From an uncultured Erysipelotrichaceae bacterium (GTDB lineage: Bacteria > Bacillota_I > Bacilli_A > RF39 > UBA660), in assembly GCA_902803685.1 (NCBI GenBank), contig CADCQR010000070.1:1-38504 (forward strand): a DNA stretch of 38,504 bases, in the 5' to 3' direction. Made by a program: the position numbers and the translations under genes. The notes under the pieces are model-generated. The model ran no database searches, was not told where the DNA came from, and was given only the letters and a program-made list of their open reading frames with translations. Within the stretch, counting starts at the first letter, position 1; each line of letters starts with the position of its first letter. This document shows, one piece after another, positions 8,851 through 16,890 of the stretch.

Positions 8851-9776
8851 TATCTAAAAACCTTCCCCAATAACATATCTTTTTTTACTCCGTTTAGATA
8901 ATCCCTTACTGACATTCTCTTTTTACCAGCAACTTTAAGCTCAGTTATTACAATCTCTCCATCACCGGTACAAATACCTAACCCATCAGTATATATAAAG
9001 CATATCTCTCCAGGAATAGCATCAAAAGTCTTCTGCCCCATATAACTATTAAAAATTTTAATTTCCACATCATCTAACAAAGCATAACTTGAAGGAAATG
9101 GAGATAATCCTCTTATATGATTAAATATTTCTCGTGAAGATTTTGTAAAATCAATATGTTCTTCTTCACGTTTTATATTATAAGCATAAGTTACCTCATT
9201 TTCATCCTGCTTAATTCTTTGATTAGTACCATCTATAATAGCTGGCAAAGTATCCAAAAGTAACTCTTTCCCCATTTGACTTAGCCTATCATGTAATGTC
9301 TCCAAATTATCAGTTCCTTTTATAGGCGTCTCTTTCACCGCTATAATATCACCATTATCCATTTTAGTATCCATATACATTATTGTTATGCCAGTCTTAG
9401 CATAATCTTCCATAATTGCTCTATGAATGGGAGCACCGCCTCTAAGTTTAGGCAAAATAGAAGCATGAACATTTATACATCCTAACCTTGGAAAATCTAA
9501 AATTACCTTAGGAATTATTTGCCCATAGGCACAAGTAATTATAATATCAGGATTTAAATCAAGTATATCTTGATAATCCTCTCGTATCTTTTCAGGCTGA
9601 AATACTTTTATTCCATTTTTTAACGCTAATTCTTTTATTGGTGTCATTTTTAATTCTTGATGTCGTCCAACCTTTTTATCCGGCTGACTCACAACACCAA
9701 CTACATCATATTTTTGAATCAATCCCTCCAATATTGGCACAGCAAAATCAGGAGTTCCCATAAATACTATTTTCAT
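8850..9776 (-). CDS. fmt: Methionyl-tRNA formyltransferase
   Basis: Transfers a formyl group from 10-formyl-THF to initiator Met-tRNA. In 308 residues the N-terminal formyltransferase fold is clear: MKIVFMGTPDFAVPILEG at the start, and INVHASILPKLRGGAPIHRA (about 107-126) containing the SLLP-like motif (SILP) and the catalytic His and Asn region. ITIMYMDTKMDNGDII follows near 140, then a C-terminal OB domain. Start ATG at 9776 is fixed by homology, yet no ribosome site lies in the normal place. The nearest GAGAGG is about 30 bases upstream, separated from the ATG by a 6-bp hairpin (9784-9801). In Bacillus fmt follows def; here the gene before it is an unknown tail-anchored protein. Confidence 0.97.
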   Translation of the reverse strand: MKIVFMGTPDFAVPILEGLIQKYDVVGVVSQPDKKVGRHQELKMTPIKELALKNGIKVFQPEKIREDYQDILDLNPDIIITCAYGQIIPKVILDFPRLGCINVHASILPKLRGGAPIHRAIMEDYAKTGITIMYMDTKMDNGDIIAVKETPIKGTDNLETLHDRLSQMGKELLLDTLPAIIDGTNQRIKQDENEVTYAYNIKREEEHIDFTKSSREIFNHIRGLSPFPSSYALLDDVEIKIFNSYMGQKTFDAIPGEICFIYTDGLGICTGDGEIVITELKVAGKKRMSVRDYLNGVKKDMLLGKVFR

Positions 9777-9783
9777 ACTACTA

Positions 9784-9801
9784 ACGAGAACAGAATCTCG
9801 T
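9784..9801 (-). promoter_or_regulatory. Hairpin between a distant ribosome site and the fmt start
   Basis: On the minus strand ACGAGA-TTCTGT-TCTCGT forms a 6-bp stem. It lies between GAGAGG (about 9807-9812) and the ATG at 9776. Folding would cut the GAGAGG-to-ATG distance from about 30 to about 12 bases. No T tract follows, so it is not a normal terminator. A role in translation is inference. Confidence 0.35.
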
Positions 9802-9836
9802 ATTCGCCTCTCTTTCTTACAACATACTACTTTAAT

Positions 9837-10943
9837 TTAAATAAATAGCAAAGTAAACAATACACCTAGCAATATTAAGGAAGAACCAAATAAAATAAAA
9901 ATAGAAACCACACCATATTCATTCTTTATATCAAAATTATCCTTATCAATAATAGAGTTAACTAGAACCAAATTTTTCTTATATTTAGTAAAATTAGGTA
10001 ACTCTAAACACCTATCAACCATAATATCACTTCGATTAGTAATAAAATAGTCATCGTAAGTTGAAAATAAATTATAAAGAGAATCATAATAAGAAAAAGT
10101 AGAATTAACAGAAAAACTATCTATAGAATTTACCTTATTTCTCTTTACCATTACTAAATAAATATCATTTGGACTATCATTGTAAATTTGCCAAATATTT
10201 TCAAATAACTTCATCATCATTCGTGAATCGGGTATACTTACTTTCAATTTATCCAAAACAGTTTTTAAATTATCAACGCACAATTTTTTACTTTGTAAAC
10301 AATACGCTGATTTTTTTTCATCTTCTACAAAATTATTATTAACTAACAAGTTATTCAAAGCTGACGGAGAAACAATAGATTGAAAACAAGCCTTACTAAA
10401 ATCAGTATTAAACTCCATATCAAACATAACTTCATTAAATATACTAAAATCATAATTTTCAAGTAACTTGTTTATTTCTGATAATTCTTTACAATAAAAT
10501 CTCCTTAAGTAACCATTTTCCTTTATAAACAAATAATCTCTTTTGGACACTCCCATAAAATAATAACCGTTTAAAATATAGTTATCATAAATAATTCTAA
10601 GTAGTTCCTCCTTATGCTCTTCAACAAGTTCAATAGGAATATTCTTACTCTTAGCCAGTATTTTACCCAACATCTTAGAAATACCAAATTTAATATTATC
10701 AACATCACCTAATCGTTTTATAAGAACCTCAATACCGCTAATAAATTCTCCTAAGTATTTATCATCACCTATTATTAAGGAATACTTATAAATGGCATCG
10801 TAAAAAATGAACAAAACCTTCTCATGACTAGTACACTCTTTTTCTAGAATATCACCACCAACTTTATTATAATACTTCGGATTATTAAAAATTTCTTTCA
10901 AGAGTGCCTGAACATCAGCTCTCTCTAATATTAATTCAAACAC
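9837..10943 (-). CDS. Unknown tail-anchored protein with a weak ART-like segment
   Basis: No named family. The 368 residues are soluble and helical with one hydrophobic segment at the extreme C terminus (about 345-367, VSIFILFGSSLILLGVLFTL), a tail-anchor layout that leaves the bulk in the cytoplasm. Residues about 122-164 read NGYYFMGVSKRDYLFIKENG and then a KEL..I..LL..Y stretch. This resembles the opening of hypothetical Bacilli proteins with a YFHSFNG...I..NGL core, which is reminiscent of ADP-ribosyltransferase-like folds. The usual His is Met130 here, so activity cannot be assumed. SPSALN at about 192-197 may match a SPEWF segment of that group. This comparison is from memory and weak. 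GTG at 10943 has GAGGTG seven bases upstream. It lies between priA and fmt, where def would be expected. Confidence 0.75.
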   Translation of the reverse strand: MFELILERADVQALLKEIFNNPKYYNKVGGDILEKECTSHEKVLFIFYDAIYKYSLIIGDDKYLGEFISGIEVLIKRLGDVDNIKFGISKMLGKILAKSKNIPIELVEEHKEELLRIIYDNYILNGYYFMGVSKRDYLFIKENGYLRRFYCKELSEINKLLENYDFSIFNEVMFDMEFNTDFSKACFQSIVSPSALNNLLVNNNFVEDEKKSAYCLQSKKLCVDNLKTVLDKLKVSIPDSRMMMKLFENIWQIYNDSPNDIYLVMVKRNKVNSIDSFSVNSTFSYYDSLYNLFSTYDDYFITNRSDIMVDRCLELPNFTKYKKNLVLVNSIIDKDNFDIKNEYGVVSIFILFGSSLILLGVLFTLLFI

Positions 10944-10957
10944 TTTATCACCTCAGC

Positions 10958-11260
10958 TTATCGCACCGCTAAATACTTCAACAGGTAATAAACTACACCA
11001 ACTACAATAAAAACAAACAATGCAAACAAAAACAATCTAACAAACACGTTTCCCCTATCATAATACATATCATATTTTGATTTTGATTCCTGCATAAGCT
11101 TCTCATATGCCTCACGATTCTTTTTATTAACTTCCAATTCTCCTCCGCTAGTTTGAGAATTTTCAGCAATGTTGTTATTATTCTGATTATTAACAGGATT
11201 TATATTTTTCTTCTCCTCACTGTTATCTTTCTTCAAAAATGATTCATCAAAAAATGCCAT
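10958..11260 (-). CDS. Small C-terminally anchored membrane protein
   Basis: A 100-residue protein beginning MAFFDESFLKKDNSEEKK. I chose ATG at 11260 because AGAGGTG sits directly upstream of it; a longer reading from 11296 has no ribosome site. It has a hydrophilic, Asn-rich N-terminal half, a short coiled-coil-prone region (NKKNREAYEKLMQESKSKY) and one transmembrane helix at about 73-94 (FVRLFLFALFVFIVVGVVYY) near the C terminus. It lies 37 bases after priA and 14 bases before the tail-anchored 368-residue gene, probably in one transcript. No function can be assigned. Confidence 0.75.
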   Translation of the reverse strand: MAFFDESFLKKDNSEEKKNINPVNNQNNNNIAENSQTSGGELEVNKKNREAYEKLMQESKSKYDMYYDRGNVFVRLFLFALFVFIVVGVVYYLLKYLAVR

Positions 11261-11297
11261 AAACACACCTCTATTCTTGTATTTAGGATAACACATT

Positions 11298-13463
11298 TCA
11301 AATCATTTGACTAGGATTATTATCTATATCTATTCTAATACTAGCATTTGATTTATAATGATTTAAAATCATGTTAATGATTACATTCAAATCATTCTTT
11401 TTCTTATATTTAACTATTATTCCATATCTATAAATGTTATTTACTTTAAAAATAGTAGATTGTGTCGGGCCAAGAATTATTACATCACTTAAATTTCTAT
11501 CCAAACATCTACGTATTTTATCAGATTCCTTTTTTAAATAATCACAATCTTTACCACTAGTTTTAATATAAGTCAAATAATAATAAGGAGGATACTTGAG
11601 TGTTTTTCTTATATTCATCTCATATTTATAAAAATTTACGTAATCATGCTTCTGAGCAAAATTTATTGCATAATGGTCTGGATTAAAAGTTTGTATGATA
11701 ACTTCACCATTATTAGAACCTCTACCAGCTCTACCAGCTACTTGATCCAGTAACGCAAAAGTATTTTCCGAACTTCTAAAATCTGGTATATTTAACCCAG
11801 TATCAGCATTTATAACACCAACAAGAGTTACTAACGAAAAATCCAATCCCTTAGCAACAACCTGTGTCCCTAAAAGGATATCATATTCATGATTCTTAAA
11901 TGCCTCAACCATTCTTTGATGTGAACCCTTTTTAGATGTTGTATCGTAATCCATCCGAAGAATTCTCGCCTCAAACAAAGCACTCAACTCTTCTTCAATT
12001 TTTTCTGTACCACAACCTAAATCATTTATAGCATTTTCACCACAACTAGGACACTTAATAACTATTTTTTGTGCATAGCCACAATAATGACATCGCAAAT
12101 TATTAGATGACTTATGATATGTCAAAGTTATATCACAATTAGGACACTTTATAGTACAACCACAATTTTTACACATCACAAATGAAGAATACCCACGACG
12201 ATTAAGTAATAATATTACCTGTTCTTTTCTTCTAACTCGCTCTCCAATAGCTTCAATTAACTTTTGAGAAAAATGACCAACACTTGTTTTCATTGCAGTA
12301 TTCATGTCAACAATATTAACAATTGGTAATGCTTTCCCATTTGCCCTAGAGAGTAACTTTTCCAAATGATATATACCTTTTAAAGCTTTAGCAAATGTTT
12401 CAAGTCTGGGAGTAGCACTACCTAATATAACCTTACAATTATGATATTTACTTCGAGCAATTGCCATATCTACTGCATGATATTTCGGATTTAATTCACT
12501 TTGCTTATAAGAGTCACTATGCTCTTCATCAATAATTATCACACCAATATTTTCAAGAGGTGCAAACACTGCACTTCTAGCCCCAATTACAATCTTTGCT
12601 TCACCACGAACAATTCTTCGCCACTCATCATACTTTTCACCATCACTTAAAGCACTATGTAAAGCCGCAATTTGATTACCAAATCTTTGCACAAAACGAC
12701 TGATCATTTGTGGAGTCAAACTAATCTCTGGAACCAATACTATACTTGTTTTACCTAATTTCAACTGTCTCTCAATAAGTTCCATATAAACTTCTGTCTT
12801 ACCACTACCAGTAACTCCATATAATAAATAAACTGAATCACTACTATTTTCTATATCTGTTACAACTTCTTTTTGTTCTTTTGTTAATTCACGTCTAACA
12901 AAAGACTGATTAGAATAAACCAACCTATAATGTTCCTTTTTTTCTTCAGATAAATATCCTTTTTTTATTAACGTCTTAAGGGCACTAATACTAATAGCTA
13001 ATAGCTCTTGTCTTAGTACACAAGTCTCTTTAATACATATATCAACTATCTCTTTTTGCTTAGCAGTCAAAGACGAAAAATCTATATTACTTTCATTTAG
13101 TCTATAATACGTGTCAAGTTTCAACAAATTCTTACCTTTATTCTTCGCTTTTAAAGCCTTAGGCAACATTATTTGATAGCAACTTATTAATGTAGAAAAA
13201 TATTCACTACTCATATATTTCCCTAACTGTAAAAGTTCAGCATTAAGAACAGCTTCACTATCTTTTATAGAAATTATATCTTTTAACTCACTCTCAGAAC
13301 CTTCCTTTATTTCTAAAATAAAACCATCTAATGTCTGTCTGCCAAAAGGGACTTCTACCCTAATACCAATCCTAACTAAATCAATCAAATCAGGAGGAAC
13401 ATTATAATCAAATATTTTATCTATTTTTTTACTAGACAACTCAACTAAAACACCAACTACCAA
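11298..13463 (-). CDS. priA: Primosomal protein N' (replication restart helicase PriA)
   Basis: DNA helicase that reloads the replisome at stalled forks. The 721 residues comprise an N-terminal 3'-end-binding domain, Walker A GVTGSGKTEVY (about 218-228), Walker B DEEH near 315, and a zinc-binding insert with eight cysteines in CKNCGCTIKCPNC, CHYCG and CPSCG (about 432-480). The C-terminal helicase lobe has LGTQVVAKGLDF and QVAGRAGRG. The start is TTG at 13463, six bases after GGAGG; no ATG or GTG fits as well. Shorter than Bacillus PriA (about 800) but close to the E. coli length. It has its own promoter (13498-13527) and heads the priA-fmt-rlmN-stp-prkC-rsgA-rpe run. Confidence 0.96.
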   Translation of the reverse strand: MVVGVLVELSSKKIDKIFDYNVPPDLIDLVRIGIRVEVPFGRQTLDGFILEIKEGSESELKDIISIKDSEAVLNAELLQLGKYMSSEYFSTLISCYQIMLPKALKAKNKGKNLLKLDTYYRLNESNIDFSSLTAKQKEIVDICIKETCVLRQELLAISISALKTLIKKGYLSEEKKEHYRLVYSNQSFVRRELTKEQKEVVTDIENSSDSVYLLYGVTGSGKTEVYMELIERQLKLGKTSIVLVPEISLTPQMISRFVQRFGNQIAALHSALSDGEKYDEWRRIVRGEAKIVIGARSAVFAPLENIGVIIIDEEHSDSYKQSELNPKYHAVDMAIARSKYHNCKVILGSATPRLETFAKALKGIYHLEKLLSRANGKALPIVNIVDMNTAMKTSVGHFSQKLIEAIGERVRRKEQVILLLNRRGYSSFVMCKNCGCTIKCPNCDITLTYHKSSNNLRCHYCGYAQKIVIKCPSCGENAINDLGCGTEKIEEELSALFEARILRMDYDTTSKKGSHQRMVEAFKNHEYDILLGTQVVAKGLDFSLVTLVGVINADTGLNIPDFRSSENTFALLDQVAGRAGRGSNNGEVIIQTFNPDHYAINFAQKHDYVNFYKYEMNIRKTLKYPPYYYLTYIKTSGKDCDYLKKESDKIRRCLDRNLSDVIILGPTQSTIFKVNNIYRYGIIVKYKKKNDLNVIINMILNHYKSNASIRIDIDNNPSQMI

Positions 13464-13497
13464 ATTATTCCTCCATTCCGTTAATAATTCAAACTAT

Positions 13498-13527
13498 AAT
13501 ATACAACTCAATTACACACATAGTCAA
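13498..13527 (-). promoter_or_regulatory. Sigma-A-type promoter for priA
   Basis: On the minus strand TTGACT (13522-13527) and TATATT (13498-13503) are separated by 18 bases. The pair lies about 35 bases upstream of the priA ribosome site and just after the rasP terminator. No other good pair is visible between rasP and priA. Confidence 0.55.
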
Positions 13528-13535
13528 ACCAAATA

Positions 13536-13568
13536 TACAAAAATAGTCAATGTACTTCATCGACTATT
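13536..13568 (-). terminator. Rho-independent terminator after rasP
   Basis: The minus strand has an 11-bp stem (AATAGTCGATG with CATTGACTATT, one G-U pair), a loop of AAGTA and then TTTTTGTATATTT. It starts about 10 bases after the rasP stop and separates the cdsA-rasP unit from priA. Confidence 0.85.
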
Positions 13569-13576
13569 CAATTACA

Positions 13577-14632
13577 CTAAAATAATTTTATAATATCATT
13601 AATCGTTACTAAAAGCATTAATAACATTAATATTATTAATCCTATTGTATGAATCTTATTTTCTAAATCCGTATCAATAGGCTTTCTCCTTATAACCTCA
13701 AGTAATATAAAGAAAATATGTCCTCCATCAAAAGCAGGAATCGGAATTAAATTTAAAAATCCAACGTTTATACTAAGATAAGCTATTAAAAATAATATAT
13801 TAGCTAGCCCAGCTTTACTCTGCTGCCCTACTACAGAATATATTCCAACTGGTCCAGACAACTGATTAAGACCAATATCACCAGTAAACAAAAATTTAAT
13901 TGTTAAAGCCATCTGCTTCATAAGTGACATAAATTTCTTAATTGCATACTTTCCAGCGTTTAATATACCATGCGTTTTTTTATGTTCAATAGAAAGACCA
14001 AAGTAATAATGAGTTTCACCTTTTTCTTTTACCTTCTTTGGCTTAACACTATAACTATGTTCAGTACCATTCTCTTTCAAAACTTTAATATCAGTAGCTT
14101 TATTTGTATCAGCAATAGCCAAATACAAAGAAACATCATCGCTTGTTGCAATCTTATGATTATTAATAGCTAAAATAGTATCCCCAACAGAAATACCAGC
14201 TTTTTCAGCAGGATAATTTTCAATAACAGAATCTACTATAGGATTAAGTGTTGTTCCTCCCCATATAGCCGCAATAGAAAATATTAAGATTATAGATAAT
14301 ATAAAATTATTTCCAGGCCCAAAAAACAATATTAAAAATCTTTGCCACCATTTTTTAGAATATAATCTTTTCTCTTTAGGTATTTTTTCTTTATCATCAG
14401 CATCCAAGTTTTCTCCAGCTAAGGAACAAAAACCACCTATAGGAATTAATCTAATATTATATTCAGTTTCTTTTCTCTTAAAGCCAAACAACTTTGGTCC
14501 CATACCTACAGAAAATTCATAAACATAAACACCAAAAATTTTAGCCCAGGTAAAATGCCCTAATTCATGTATAAATACAATAATTCCCAACACTAGAACA
14601 AATAATAATAAATTCCATAAAGTACCTAGCAT
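13577..14632 (-). CDS. rasP: Site-2 intramembrane zinc metalloprotease RasP/RseP
   Basis: M50-family protease cleaving transmembrane anti-sigma factors and signal-peptide remnants within the membrane. In 351 residues I see the zinc motif HELGH (22-26) inside the first helix and a PDZ domain (about 130-205, with NYPAEKAGISVGDTILAINN). The second active-site element is NLIPIPAFDGGHI near 295-307, followed by C-terminal membrane helices. ATG at 14632 has ATAGGAGGTG upstream. It lies 11 bases after cdsA, the same cdsA-rasP pairing as in Bacillus, though dxr, which usually lies between them, is missing here. The transcript ends at the hairpin at 13542-13568. Confidence 0.96.
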   Translation of the reverse strand: MLGTLWNLLLFVLVLGIIVFIHELGHFTWAKIFGVYVYEFSVGMGPKLFGFKRKETEYNIRLIPIGGFCSLAGENLDADDKEKIPKEKRLYSKKWWQRFLILFFGPGNNFILSIILIFSIAAIWGGTTLNPIVDSVIENYPAEKAGISVGDTILAINNHKIATSDDVSLYLAIADTNKATDIKVLKENGTEHSYSVKPKKVKEKGETHYYFGLSIEHKKTHGILNAGKYAIKKFMSLMKQMALTIKFLFTGDIGLNQLSGPVGIYSVVGQQSKAGLANILFLIAYLSINVGFLNLIPIPAFDGGHIFFILLEVIRRKPIDTDLENKIHTIGLIILMLLMLLVTINDIIKLF

Positions 14633-14643
14633 TAGAACACCTC

Positions 14644-15441
14644 CTATATAATACCTAACACTATAATAAATGCTAAAACAACAAATATCATACTATCAAA
14701 CCTATCCAATATCCCACCATGTCCAGGAATCAAATCTGAAAAGTCTTTCTTATTATAGTACCTTTTAATAGCGCTAAATACCAAGTCGCCTAATTGTCCA
14801 ACTAATGAAAGTCCTGCAGTTATTATTATCAAAAAAACTAAGGACTTTACTGAATTAATTACAGTATGATAGTAACAGACACTCACAAATGTCCCCATCA
14901 ATGTTCCACCAATTAACCCTTCAACAGTTTTTTTGGGAGAAATGGTAGTAAAATGATGCTTACCAATAAGCCTTCCGGTAAACAAAGCAAATGTATCAGT
15001 GATTGTAGTTATTAAAAACAAATAAATTATATAACTCAAATCATAATTTCGCGTTACAATCAAAAGATTAAAACTTAAACCGATGAATAATACTGCACTT
15101 ATTAAATATAAACCATCATTTATGCTATATTTTTCCGAATTATTTATAAAAACCAAAGGGGACAAAAAAGAAAATATTATTACAGACATCAACCTATAAT
15201 CCAACGTATATTGAAAATCTATAACATTTGCTGCATTAAAAGTGAAAAAAAGCACAACTAAATAAGCACAACACTTAACAAAAAGTGGTAACTTCTTTTT
15301 TGTTTCCTTGATATGTATCAACTCATATAGACCCATAATAGCCAAAATACTCATGAATATTTTAAAAGCCGTTCCACCAATCCACAAAAGTGGAACAAAT
15401 ATGACTATTAATAGTATCGCACTAAATACCCTTTTTGCCAC
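14644..15441 (-). CDS. cdsA: Phosphatidate cytidylyltransferase
   Basis: Polytopic membrane enzyme making CDP-diacylglycerol from phosphatidate and CTP. The C-terminal family signature is present: SAIKRYYNKKDFSDLIPGHG followed by GILDRFDS, with the conserved KR, KD, HGG and DR..D residues. About seven hydrophobic segments precede it. I place the start at GTG 15441 (protein begins MAKRVFSAILL) because GGAGG lies nine bases upstream and the resulting N terminus matches the family. An ATG seven codons earlier (15462) is possible, with a weaker AGGTGA. uppS, which usually precedes cdsA, is not here; about 190 AT-rich bases lie upstream instead. Confidence 0.94.
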   Translation of the reverse strand: MAKRVFSAILLIVIFVPLLWIGGTAFKIFMSILAIMGLYELIHIKETKKKLPLFVKCCAYLVVLFFTFNAANVIDFQYTLDYRLMSVIIFSFLSPLVFINNSEKYSINDGLYLISAVLFIGLSFNLLIVTRNYDLSYIIYLFLITTITDTFALFTGRLIGKHHFTTISPKKTVEGLIGGTLMGTFVSVCYYHTVINSVKSLVFLIIITAGLSLVGQLGDLVFSAIKRYYNKKDFSDLIPGHGGILDRFDSMIFVVLAFIIVLGII

Positions 15442-15607
15442 AAAAAAATACCTCCAAATCATAAATCAATAATCACCTATAATAGGCTAATATAAATATA
15501 TCACAAATATTATATAATGACTAATTAATAAAATAAAAAATGTAAAATTATGAAAATAATTACACATACATTCTTAGTATAAATAATATATAAATTTCTA
15601 TTCCTAA

Positions 15608-15631
15608 ACAAAAAAGAATCCAAAGATTCTT
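15608..15631 (-). terminator. Rho-independent terminator of rpsP-khpA
   Basis: The minus strand has AAGAATC, loop TTTG, GATTCTT, then TTTTGTTT. The 5' arm overlaps the khpA stop codon. The following 170 bases up to cdsA are AT-rich with no clear gene. Confidence 0.8.
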
Positions 15632-15878
15632 AAAATTTATCTATATCTATTTTTACGAATTTATCTCCGTCAAGAGAAGCTGCAGTCTGAACCAAAGTTC
15701 TAAGAGCCTTAGCAACTTTACCATCTTTACCAACGACTCTACCCATATCTTCATCAGCTACCAAAACTTGAATAAGTATAACATTTTCATCATCAGTTGG
15801 AAATTCTTTAACACTAACTCCATCTTCATTATTAACCAAAGACTTTACCAATACTTCTGTTAACTCAACTAAATTCAT
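15630..15878 (-). CDS. khpA: KH-domain RNA-binding protein KhpA
   Basis: Small single-KH protein, 82 residues. It contains VADEDMGRVVGKDGKVAKAL (about 37-56), whose GKDG is the GxxG loop that grips RNA, and ends VKIDIDKF. In Firmicutes KhpA pairs with KhpB (Jag) to bind RNAs affecting cell division and envelope growth; khpB is not in this window. It follows rpsP by three bases, the usual rpsP-khpA arrangement, and is followed at once by a terminator. The rimM and trmD genes, which often come next, are absent here. Confidence 0.95.
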   Translation of the reverse strand: MNLVELTEVLVKSLVNNEDGVSVKEFPTDDENVILIQVLVADEDMGRVVGKDGKVAKALRTLVQTAASLDGDKFVKIDIDKF

Positions 15879-15881
15879 AAA

Positions 15882-16157
15882 TTAATTTCCTTTTTTTACT
15901 TTTGAATCTGAAAACTTCTTCATAATTCCAGCTTTACTGAATAAGTTTCTAACTGTATCAGTTGGAATTGCTCCATTATTTAACCATTTTAGAGCAACTT
16001 CTTCGTTAATTTTTACTGAACCTTCACCAACTGGTGCATATGTACCAATTAACTCAAGATATTGTCCATCTCTAGGGCTACGTGAATCTGTTGCAACAAT
16101 TCTATAAGTAGGTCTCTTCTTTGCTCCCATTCTTGTTAATCTTAGTTTTACTGCCAT
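15882..16157 (-). CDS. rpsP: 30S ribosomal protein S16
   Basis: Ribosomal protein bS16, 91 residues, starting [23 protein letters not shown] at 16157 has GGAGGGA upstream. A longer reading back to 16220 would run across the promoter and carries an unrelated hydrophobic stretch, so I reject it. The rest matches the family: [20 protein letters not shown], then an [16 protein letters not shown] stretch. Transcribed from a consensus promoter about 35 bases upstream, with khpA immediately following. Confidence 0.97.
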   Translation of the reverse strand: MAVKLRLTRMGAKKRPTYRIVATDSRSPRDGQYLELIGTYAPVGEGSVKINEEVALKWLNNGAIPTDTVRNLFSKAGIMKKFSDSKVKKGN

Positions 16158-16191
16158 TAATAATCCCTCCATTTCTAAAAAAACTAAAGCT

Positions 16192-16220
16192 ATTATAATA
16201 AAATAGAAATACGTTGTCAA
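16192..16220 (-). promoter_or_regulatory. Consensus sigma-A promoter for rpsP
   Basis: Minus-strand TTGACA (16215-16220) and TATAAT (16192-16197) with exactly 17 bases between. Perfect boxes, as expected for a ribosomal-protein gene. Transcription should begin near 16185. Confidence 0.85.
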
Positions 16221-16248
16221 CCTTTTTCTGATAACAGAGAAACTTTTA

Positions 16249-16274
16249 AAAGAAAAATAACTACATAGTTATTT
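16249..16274 (-). terminator. Rho-independent terminator after cotE
   Basis: Minus-strand AAATAACTA, two-base centre TG, TAGTTATTT, then TTCTTTT. It begins right after the cotE stop and ends the miaB-ricA-cotE stretch before the rpsP promoter. The stem is AT-rich and the real loop will be wider than two bases. Confidence 0.65.
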
Positions 16275-16275
16275 A

Positions 16276-16806
16276 TCAGATCTTTTCTTCAATATATTCC
16301 GTCTTTACTTCCTTATCAATTACATCATCAATTTTATTTTCCTCCAAAATTTCTTCCCAAGGATCTTCTTCCATTGTAGTCTCAATTTTCATTTTAACGT
16401 CACCAACTAATTCAATTCCTAACTCTTTTTCAACAACATAGTTAATTTTATTATTATCAATATCCACTTTAACACAATTTGGTTGTTTTAGACTTCTAAC
16501 AATAATTTCCTCACTCAAAACATCACTTTCCACATCTCGCATATGAACTTTTTCCGAATAAGTATTAGTTTGTCTAACAACATCGGTCTTACTATCATTT
16601 TCATATGAATACCATATATTAATATCATAGCTACCATTTATGGTAATGGTATTACCATTTTTTATTCCATTAAAATTATGATTAATAATCCAACATCCAA
16701 GTATCGTAGAAGGCCTATTATCAACAGAAACAGAATGTGTTGAAGTAAATGCTTTTTTTCCTTTTGCTATAACTGCTTTAGTTACGATTTCTCTATAATT
16801 AGACAT
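16276..16806 (-). CDS. cotE: Outer spore coat morphogenetic protein CotE
   Basis: CotE directs assembly of the outer coat around the forespore in Bacillus. The first 145 or so of the 176 residues follow Bacillus CotE closely from memory: MSNYREIVTKAVIAKGKK, then STHSVSVDNRPSTILGCWII, then NGSYDINIWYSYENDSKT, and QPNCVKVDI further on. The C terminus is acidic (EEDPWEEILEENKIDD), as in CotE, where the acidic tail is involved in coat interactions. ATG at 16806 has GGGAGGA upstream. It follows ricA by 84 bases, matching the Bacillus miaB-ymcA-cotE order. A CATA-N3-TA box upstream may be a mother-cell sigma promoter. Its presence strongly suggests a spore-forming organism. Confidence 0.93.
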   Translation of the reverse strand: MSNYREIVTKAVIAKGKKAFTSTHSVSVDNRPSTILGCWIINHNFNGIKNGNTITINGSYDINIWYSYENDSKTDVVRQTNTYSEKVHMRDVESDVLSEEIIVRSLKQPNCVKVDIDNNKINYVVEKELGIELVGDVKMKIETTMEEDPWEEILEENKIDDVIDKEVKTEYIEEKI

Positions 16807-16824
16807 AAGTATTCCTCCCTAAAA

Positions 16825-16850
16825 TAATATATGTCCTAACAAAAATTTGT
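16825..16850 (-). promoter_or_regulatory. Possible mother-cell sigma (E/K) promoter of cotE
   Basis: Minus-strand CATATATTA at 16825-16833 fits the CATA-N3-TA -10 box of sigma-K and loosely the CATA core of sigma-E. AAAC lies 15 bases upstream, near where the sigma-K AC element is expected. In Bacillus, cotE is transcribed by both sigma factors. Short AT-rich boxes arise by chance, so this is tentative. Confidence 0.3.
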
Positions 16851-16890
16851 TTCATAAAACTTACTATAACAAAAAAGAGAATAATTATTT

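Noticed and set aside
13464..13576. Small RNA gene in the rasP-priA gap
   Set aside because: The hairpin is explained as the rasP terminator and the remaining boxes as the priA promoter.
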